Of a stretch of 64,000 bases of DNA, positions 58,497 to 64,000 are shown in pieces. The translations under genes were made by a program, and so were the position numbers. Origin of the DNA: an uncultured Pseudomonadales bacterium (lineage in GTDB: Bacteria; Pseudomonadota; Gammaproteobacteria; Pseudomonadales; Porticoccaceae). Position 1 is the first letter of the stretch. Each line of letters opens with the position of its first letter. The stretch lies in the NCBI GenBank assembly GCA_943788875.1, contig CALSSA010000001.1, positions 310,001 to 374,000 of the forward strand, in the 5' to 3' direction. The notes under the pieces were generated by a model. The model saw only the letters and a program-made list of their open reading frames with translations, did no database searches and was not told the origin of the DNA.

Positions 58497-59907
58497 GCTT
58501 TTTAGTATTCTTAGGGTTTTTCGCTTCGTTGCGTTTGCTAAACTTAGTCACCGGCTTGCTCTTAAAGGTCGGCTTGGTATCCGGCTTAGCCTTGCTATAA
58601 GGGTTCTCCGAAGTACGGAACTCAACCTTGACCGGCGTACCGTGCAAACCCAACTCACGACGGAAAATCTTCTCCAGATAACGGGTGTACTGCGCAGGCA
58701 CAGAATCGGTCTGATTACCGTGAATAATAATCACCGGAGGATTGCGACCACCAGCATGGGCAAAACGCAATTTGATTCTACGGCCGTGGACCATCGGTGG
58801 CTGGTGTTCTTCCACCGCGCCTTCAAGCACTTTGGTTAGACGCGAAGTACTCAGCGCATCTGTAGCCGCTCGGTAAGCATTTTCAATGGAGTCATAGAGA
58901 TTGCCCACACCAGTACCATGAAGAGCCGAAATAAAGTGCACATCGGCAAACTCGGCAAAACGCAGACGACGCTTAATATCCGCCTTAATCTTCTCGCGCT
59001 TTTCCGGATCTAGACCATCCCACTTATTAATCCCAACCACTAGACCGCGACCAGCATCAATCACTGAACCCATTAGGTGCATATCCTGCTCTACTAGCCC
59101 TTCCTGAGCATCGACCATCAACACCACGACATTGGCGTCATCAATAGCCTGCAAGGTCTTAACAATCGAAAATTTCTCGATCGCCAACTTAATGTTTTTA
59201 CGCTTGCGGATACCCGCAGTGTCTATCAACGTATAGTTTTTACCATGACGTTCATAATCGATATAAACACTATCACGAGTAGTACCCGCCTCATCGTAAA
59301 CCACTACCCGGTCTTCACCGAGTAGGCGATTGACCAACGTCGACTTACCCACATTGGGACGGCCAACAATACCGATCTTAATGCCGTTTAAACCACTATT
59401 ATCAGGCTCAACGTATTCTGGATAGGGCTCCAGCAACTCTTCCATCATCGACTTAACACCGCGACCATGGGTAGCCGTGGTCGGGAACATACCGGAGAAA
59501 CCGAGCTGATAAAAATCAGCCAACGCCTCAGCGGGGTCCAAACCATCAATCTTGTTCGCCACCAGGTAGACCTTGCGGTTCTTCTGGCGCAGCTTCTCGG
59601 CGATCATATAGTCTGCACCAATAATGCCTGACCGGCAGTCGACAATAAACAGTACGATATCCGCTTCATCCATGGCCAGCAGCGACTGCTCGGCCATGCC
59701 CACATCAATGCCTTCTTCTTCACCGCTGATACCACCGGTATCAATCACCATAAAGCGGCGATCAAACATCTCACCATCGCCGTATTTGCGATCACGGGTC
59801 AGGCCAGAATAGTTGGCCACCAGCGCGTCGCGGCTGCGTGTGAGTCGATTAAAGAGTGTTGATTTACCAACGTTGGGACGGCCCACAAGGGCGATAACAG
59901 GAATCAT
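58492..59907 (-). CDS. der: Ribosome biogenesis GTPase Der (EngA)
   Basis: 471 aa with two tandem Era-like G domains. Domain 1 has [17 protein letters not shown] and NKID; domain 2 has [20 protein letters not shown] and NKWD. A KH-like C-terminal domain ([37 protein letters not shown]) and a basic tail rich in Lys, Asn and Pro follow. Der is needed for assembly of the 50S subunit. It follows bamB on the same strand with a terminator between, so it probably has its own promoter or partial readthrough. ATG 59907; the frame is intact. Confidence 0.98.
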   Translation of the reverse strand: MIPVIALVGRPNVGKSTLFNRLTRSRDALVANYSGLTRDRKYGDGEMFDRRFMVIDTGGISGEEEGIDVGMAEQSLLAMDEADIVLFIVDCRSGIIGADYMIAEKLRQKNRKVYLVANKIDGLDPAEALADFYQLGFSGMFPTTATHGRGVKSMMEELLEPYPEYVEPDNSGLNGIKIGIVGRPNVGKSTLVNRLLGEDRVVVYDEAGTTRDSVYIDYERHGKNYTLIDTAGIRKRKNIKLAIEKFSIVKTLQAIDDANVVVLMVDAQEGLVEQDMHLMGSVIDAGRGLVVGINKWDGLDPEKREKIKADIKRRLRFAEFADVHFISALHGTGVGNLYDSIENAYRAATDALSTSRLTKVLEGAVEEHQPPMVHGRRIKLRFAHAGGRNPPVIIIHGNQTDSVPAQYTRYLEKIFRRELGLHGTPVKVEFRTSENPYSKAKPDTKPTFKSKPVTKFSKRNEAKNPKNTKKR

Positions 59908-59913
59908 AGGGAT

Positions 59914-59944
59914 AAAAAAATGCCGCAGGTTTCAATTGCGGCAT
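59914..59944 (-). terminator. Rho-independent terminator between bamB and der
   Basis: On the minus strand ATGCCGCA (59944–59937), 9-base loop, TGCGGCAT (59927–59920), then seven T (59920–59914). It ends 6 bases before the der start codon, so it must act as an attenuator-like break between the two genes. Confidence 0.85.
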
Positions 59945-59970
59945 TCTACTGTAAATAGTGCGATTAATCG

Positions 59971-61128
59971 CTACTGAATTTTAAATGCGCTCAATGAGCC
60001 ATTATTAGACTGAACTATCAGTGTATCAGCCACTGTTAGCATCGGCGCGCTTACCCCGCTGCCATGTACTTTGGTGCGGGCAACAAAGTGACCATCAACC
60101 GGATCGAGCAGATGCAGATAACCTTCAGCATCGGCGACGGCAATACTGCCACCAAGTTTTGCCGGGCCGGTTACACGGCGTAAAAACAAATCTTCGTTGC
60201 TCCAGATAACCTGGCCACTACCGGCACGAAAGGCGCGAACGGTGCTGTCGGCTTCGCTGACATAGACCTGTTCGAGACTGTAAGCTGGTGCCTGATGGGA
60301 GTTGCTGTCCTGAAACCACAGACTGCGACCGGTACCGCGCGAGAGCGCACCCAGTCTTCCCTGATAGGTTACCGCGTAAATAACATCGCCAACCAATAGC
60401 GGAGAACCATCGAGATCAACCATACGCTCGAGATCTGTGCGACCCTTGGGCAGTGCCAGTCGTGCTTCCCAAATTAGTGAGCCATTTTCCGGGTTAAAGG
60501 CGATCAGCTTTCCTGAATCAAAACCGCTTAAGACCATTTTCTCGGTAATAACAGATGAGCTGGTGCCGCGCACACTCAACAGTGGCGCAGTATCTTCATG
60601 CTGCCAGATAGCGGAACCATCGGCGGCATTAAAGGCGAAGAGTTTATTGTCGATAGTCTGAACCACCACAACCTGACCATTGCTCTGTGGGCTTGAAAGA
60701 ATCTCCGAGCTGACAGTGCTAGTCCAGGCGATAGTGCCGTCGTCTGCATTGAGGGCATAGACCTGACCCTCGATAGTACCGACCATAACCAGACCAGAGC
60801 CGTAACCAACACCACCGGAAACTAGAACGTCCAGCTCAGTACTCCAACGGCGCTCGCCTGTAGCTAAATCAATCGCGCTAATCTCACCTTCATGATCAGC
60901 GGCAAAAACTAGCTCAGAGCTAGCAACAGGTCGCAGGCTGTTCCAAAAATCTTTATTGCTCGCGCCTATATTCACCGTCCACTGTTTCTTGAGGGTTAGT
61001 TGCTGATCAAATTTAACCAGTTCTGCGGGCTTGATCTCAGCATCTTCGTCGTCGCCACCAAACCAGCTACAACCTGAGACTAAGAATGCGCAAACTAGCG
61101 CACTGAGCAATAAATTTAACTTTTTCAT
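59971..61128 (-). CDS. bamB: Outer-membrane protein assembly factor BamB (lipoprotein)
   Basis: 385 aa. A lipoprotein signal peptide ends in the lipobox LVSGCSWFG (Cys20). The mature part is an eight-bladed PQQ-like propeller, with repeated AxDxxxGxxxW motifs such as ISAIDLATGERRW, VYALNADDGTIAW, LFAFNAADGSAIW and LIAFNPENGSLIW. BamB binds BamA and helps fold outer-membrane barrels. It lies in the hisS–yfgM–bamB–der order known from E. coli. Confidence 0.96.
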   Translation of the reverse strand: MKKLNLLLSALVCAFLVSGCSWFGGDDEDAEIKPAELVKFDQQLTLKKQWTVNIGASNKDFWNSLRPVASSELVFAADHEGEISAIDLATGERRWSTELDVLVSGGVGYGSGLVMVGTIEGQVYALNADDGTIAWTSTVSSEILSSPQSNGQVVVVQTIDNKLFAFNAADGSAIWQHEDTAPLLSVRGTSSSVITEKMVLSGFDSGKLIAFNPENGSLIWEARLALPKGRTDLERMVDLDGSPLLVGDVIYAVTYQGRLGALSRGTGRSLWFQDSNSHQAPAYSLEQVYVSEADSTVRAFRAGSGQVIWSNEDLFLRRVTGPAKLGGSIAVADAEGYLHLLDPVDGHFVARTKVHGSGVSAPMLTVADTLIVQSNNGSLSAFKIQ

Positions 61129-61178
61129 GGAGCGTTTTCCTATTCGACCGGCTGCTCGGCAGCTAGTTGGTAAATCCC

Positions 61179-61865
61179 TTACTCTTCAGCCGCTGGCTCT
61201 TCGAGCTGTGCAGGCTGAACCAAACCAATTTTAAGCTGTAACAGTGCGCGCACGGATGCGTCACCTGAGTTATCTGTCGCCGCAGCAGACTGATAAGCGC
61301 TGTAAGCAGCGGCTGTGTTGCCCTGCTCTAGGTAGAAGTCACCTTTGGCTTCTTCAAACGCAGATTTCATCTCACCGGCATCAACACCCTGAACCAACTG
61401 TAGCGCTGCATCCAGATCACCGCGGGCAGCCTGAACTCGAGCCAATCTCAGTCGCGCAATAGATTTGCTGACGTCATCGGCATTGTCCATAGCCCACTGC
61501 AGTTCGATAACCGCGCCATCCAGATTTTCAGCTTCAACGGCAAGCTTGGCTTTGGTCAGCGCCGCATAAACTGCGTACTGAGTGTCGCTGTACTCTGACT
61601 TGAGTTTGTCGGCCAACAGTCCAACCGCAAGCTGCTTATCTTCGGCAAGAGTTTCACCGGGAGTTAAGCCAACCAGGTTGTCGAGCATTTCCTGATAGGT
61701 CAATGAGGCAGCAGATGCCTGTTCTGCGCTGTGATCAGTCCAGGCTTGCCAGCCAAAATATCCGCCAACGATAAGGGCTATACCCAGAATGGTTTGTTTG
61801 CCGTTCTCTTCCCACCAACGCTTAAGAGCTTCAATTTGCTCTTCTTCTGTAATGTGATCTGCCAC
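61179..61865 (-). CDS. yfgM: YfgM-type inner-membrane TPR chaperone
   Basis: 228 aa with a GTG start at 61865 (GAGGAA upstream). A cytoplasmic N-terminus (EEEQIEALKRWWEENGK) is followed by one membrane helix (about residues 25–40, ILGIALIVGGYFGWQAW) and a periplasmic TPR-like domain rich in Ala. YfgM interacts with the SecYEG/PpiD complex and hands periplasmic proteins to chaperones. Gene order hisS–yfgM–bamB is conserved. It has a short acidic C-terminus. Confidence 0.92.
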   Translation of the reverse strand: MADHITEEEQIEALKRWWEENGKQTILGIALIVGGYFGWQAWTDHSAEQASAASLTYQEMLDNLVGLTPGETLAEDKQLAVGLLADKLKSEYSDTQYAVYAALTKAKLAVEAENLDGAVIELQWAMDNADDVSKSIARLRLARVQAARGDLDAALQLVQGVDAGEMKSAFEEAKGDFYLEQGNTAAAYSAYQSAAATDNSGDASVRALLQLKIGLVQPAQLEEPAAEE

Positions 61866-61878
61866 GAGTGTTCCTCAA

Positions 61879-63156
61879 TCAGTAAGTAGTAATTATTGTC
61901 ATTATGTAGTTGGCCAAATCTTTCTGGTCAACGGTTTCCTGGGGGCGGTCTTCGCGTAAAAACTTAACCCCAATTTTTTTATTCGCTGCTTCATCTTCGC
62001 CAAGTATCAGGGCAATAGATGCAGCGCTTTTATCCGCTTTTTTCATTTGCGATTTAAAGCTTCCACCGCCGCAGTTTGTCTGCAGACGAATGGTTGGGCA
62101 ATTAGATCGCAGATTTTCTCCCAACACCAGTGCCTGAGTATCCACATCGCCAACAGCAACTAGATAGACATCTACTATTTGCCCGACACTATCAGGGACA
62201 ACGCCGAGCTCGTCAAGCAACAGCACCAGTCTTTCCACACCCATAGCAAAACCAACCCCCGGGCAGGGCTTGCCACCGAGCTGTTCGACTAGACCATCGT
62301 AGCGGCCACCGGCACAGACTGTACCCTGAGCACCGAGATGAGTGGTCACCCATTCGAACACTGTTTTCGAATAGTAATCGAGTCCTCGCACCAGTCGCGG
62401 ATTGATCTGGTAATTGATTTCAGCGGCGTCGAGCATAGCGCAGAGCTGCTTAAAGTGCTGCTTGGATTCGTCGTCGATAAAGTCTTCGAGGCTTGGCGCA
62501 TCATTTAACAGCGCCTGTGTCTCGGCATTTTTACTGTCGAGAATACGCATCGGGTTTGTCTGCAGGCGGCGCTGACTATCTTCGTCGAGCTGCTCCTGTC
62601 GAGCACTGAGATAGTCGACCAGTGCGCTGCGATAATTGGCGCGGTCAGCCGAGGTTCCCAGAGAGTTAATCTGCAGGGTAACCGCACTTTCGATATTTAG
62701 GGCTTTCCAAAGTCGTGCGGTAAGCACCAATAGCTCTGCATCTATATCTGGACCAACCAGCCCAAAGGCTTCAACACCAACCTGATGGAACTGACGCAGG
62801 CGGCCTTTTTGCGGGCGCTCGTGACGGAACATTGGGCCTGTATACCAGAGCCGCTGAGTTTGGTTGTGTAATAAACCATTTTGATTGCAGGCGCGCACAC
62901 AGCCGGCGGTGCCTTCCGGGCGCAGACTCAGACTATCGCCATTGCGGTCGTCGAAACTGTACATCTCTTTTTCGACTATATCGGTGACTTCTCCAACCGC
63001 GCGCTTAAACAGTTCAGTTTGCTCGAGTATCGGAAAACGGATTTCACGATAGGCGTAGCGGCCAAGTACGTCGGCGATAACGCGCTCAAGGTACTGCCAT
63101 GTGGCTGACTGCTCAGGGAGTAGGTCATTCATTCCCCGGATCGATTGGATTTTCAT
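61879..63156 (-). CDS. hisS: Histidine--tRNA ligase
   Basis: 425-aa class II aminoacyl-tRNA synthetase. Motif 2 is seen as [17 protein letters not shown], and the histidine-specific loop as [14 protein letters not shown]. Motif 3 is [17 protein letters not shown]-terminal anticodon-binding domain follows. Start [17 protein letters not shown] is the standard N-terminus. It lies between ispG (26 bases upstream) and yfgM (13 bases downstream) in the conserved cluster. Confidence 0.98.
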   Translation of the reverse strand: MKIQSIRGMNDLLPEQSATWQYLERVIADVLGRYAYREIRFPILEQTELFKRAVGEVTDIVEKEMYSFDDRNGDSLSLRPEGTAGCVRACNQNGLLHNQTQRLWYTGPMFRHERPQKGRLRQFHQVGVEAFGLVGPDIDAELLVLTARLWKALNIESAVTLQINSLGTSADRANYRSALVDYLSARQEQLDEDSQRRLQTNPMRILDSKNAETQALLNDAPSLEDFIDDESKQHFKQLCAMLDAAEINYQINPRLVRGLDYYSKTVFEWVTTHLGAQGTVCAGGRYDGLVEQLGGKPCPGVGFAMGVERLVLLLDELGVVPDSVGQIVDVYLVAVGDVDTQALVLGENLRSNCPTIRLQTNCGGGSFKSQMKKADKSAASIALILGEDEAANKKIGVKFLREDRPQETVDQKDLANYIMTIITTY

Positions 63157-63181
63157 CTATTTCTCAATACTCTTTATACAT

Positions 63182-64000
63182 CTAATTTTTAACGATCAGG
63201 TTAGCGGCATCTTTGGCCATCTGCGCCTCTTTGGCCGCTGCCTTGGCGCGAATCTGTGTCTCTAATTCATCGACTAAATTTTCATTGCCAACCTTGTGAT
63301 CCGGTACCCCATCGACATAAACCAGATTGGCTGGGGTGCCACCGGTTAAGCCGAAATCGGACTCTTTGGCTTCACCGGGACCATTGACGATACAGCCAAT
63401 AATCGACACATCCATAGGCACGGTAATATCTTCAAGTCGGGTTTCCAACTCATTGACGGTTTTAATCACATCGAAGTTTTGGCGTGAGCAGCTCGGGCAG
63501 GCAATAAAGTTAATCCCTTTACTGCGCAATCTCAGGCTGCGCAACATATCCCAGGCAACTCTGGCTTCCTCTGCGGGATCAGCCGCCAGCGAGATGCGCA
63601 CCGTGTCACCGATACCATCGAGTAATAGCGCACCGAGACCAATCGCCGATTTAACGGTGCCCGAACGCAGTCCACCCGCTTCGGTGATACCCAGATGCAG
63701 GGGCTGTTCGATACGGGTGGCCAGGTCGCGGTAAGCGGCGACAGCCATAAATATATCCGAGGCCTTAACGCTGACTTTAAAATCTTGGAAATCGTATTTG
63801 TCGAGCAGGTCGACATTGCGCATCGCTGACTCAACCATGGCTTCAGCGGTGGGTTCGTTGTATTTGCGCAACAGGTCTTTACCCAGTGAACCGGCATTAA
63901 CGCCGATACGGATTGGAATATTGAGGTCGCGGGCTTTGGCGATCACTTCGCGGAGGCGATCGTCACGGCCTATATTGCCAGGGTTAATACGCAGGCAATC
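63182..64000 (-). CDS. ispG: 4-hydroxy-3-methylbut-2-en-1-yl diphosphate synthase (flavodoxin), 5' end outside the window
   Basis: The C-terminal 272 residues are present, and the frame runs open through base 64000 ([14 protein letters not shown] precedes the internal Met at 63946), so the start lies beyond the window. IspG makes HMBPP from MEcPP in the MEP isoprenoid pathway using a [4Fe-4S] cluster; cluster Cys residues are seen in [13 protein letters not shown] and [13 protein letters not shown]. The usual 370-aa length implies about 100 missing residues. First gene of the ispG–hisS–yfgM–bamB set here. Confidence 0.96.
   Translation of the reverse strand, partial: DCLRINPGNIGRDDRLREVIAKARDLNIPIRIGVNAGSLGKDLLRKYNEPTAEAMVESAMRNVDLLDKYDFQDFKVSVKASDIFMAVAAYRDLATRIEQPLHLGITEAGGLRSGTVKSAIGLGALLLDGIGDTVRISLAADPAEEARVAWDMLRSLRLRSKGINFIACPSCSRQNFDVIKTVNELETRLEDITVPMDVSIIGCIVNGPGEAKESDFGLTGGTPANLVYVDGVPDHKVGNENLVDELETQIRAKAAAKEAQMAKDAANLIVKN

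Noticed and set aside
1..64000. tRNA, rRNA or CRISPR arrays
   Set aside because: I looked through the spacers by eye and found no cloverleaf, no rRNA sequence and no regularly spaced repeats. A covariance-model scan would be decisive.

Overview
The window reads as chromosome of a marine-type gammaproteobacterium of moderate GC. The grounds are gene order shared with Gammaproteobacteria (purL–mltF–tadA; ispG–hisS–yfgM–bamB–der; guaB–guaA divergent from xseA; prfB–lysS), many TonB-dependent receptors, and carbohydrate, peptide and acyl-CoA catabolism. A SAR92/OM60-like (Cellvibrionales-type) origin is an inference. No rRNA, tRNA or CRISPR array was seen.

Layout. 1–6.7 kb: crotonase, lysS, prfB with its programmed frameshift, a secreted beta-propeller protein and selO. 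6.7–12.2 kb: accessory zone with an orphan Phd-type antitoxin, a thioesterase, an unrecognised 484-aa membrane protein, a phage-type small protein, a decayed HigB/HigA-like pair and repeat-rich spacers. 12.4–21.2 kb: a histidine kinase with a degenerate ATP site, a small conserved protein, purL, mltF, tadA, epmB. 21.4–26.6 kb: a TonB receptor, a broken acid-phosphatase gene and a lone Wzz-type protein. 26.8–33.5 kb: a beta-galactoside/galactose module (SDR dehydrogenase, SMP-30 lactonase, KDGal kinase, KDPGal aldolase, secreted alpha/beta hydrolase, GH42 beta-galactosidase) that fits the oxidative De Ley–Doudoroff route.

33.5–50.3 kb is the most interesting block. Eight leftward genes (class IV aminotransferase, TonB receptor, S9 peptidase, aldehyde dehydrogenase, NSS transporter, secreted amidohydrolase, acyl-CoA dehydrogenase, YkvI-like transporter) face a rightward TetR–GMC oxidoreductase–MFS set, closed by a second, closely related TetR on the opposite strand. 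The aminotransferase and first tetR appear to use overlapping divergent promoters, and a near-copy of the leftward promoter precedes the TonB receptor. This looks like a self-contained, TetR-controlled uptake and catabolic locus for an unknown amine- or peptide-like substrate.

50.9–53.6 kb: a small AT-rich island abutting the 3' end of guaA, with an att-like repeat of the guaA terminus at its far end, inverted and TGTGAAAC repeats, a BspA-like leucine-rich surface protein with dockerin-like repeats, and a 43-aa ribbon-helix-helix protein, but no integrase. 53.6–64 kb: guaA, guaB, xseA, der, bamB, yfgM, hisS, and ispG cut by the window edge.

Sequence-quality caution. Six genes (selO, amidohydrolase, aminotransferase, first tetR, guaA, xseA) are broken by eight single-base insertions. 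Removing each restores a full-length family protein. Because guaA and xseA are among them, residual insertion errors are the likeliest explanation for most. The two in-frame amber codons (HigB-like toxin, acid phosphatase) are a different kind of lesion and look like real decay.
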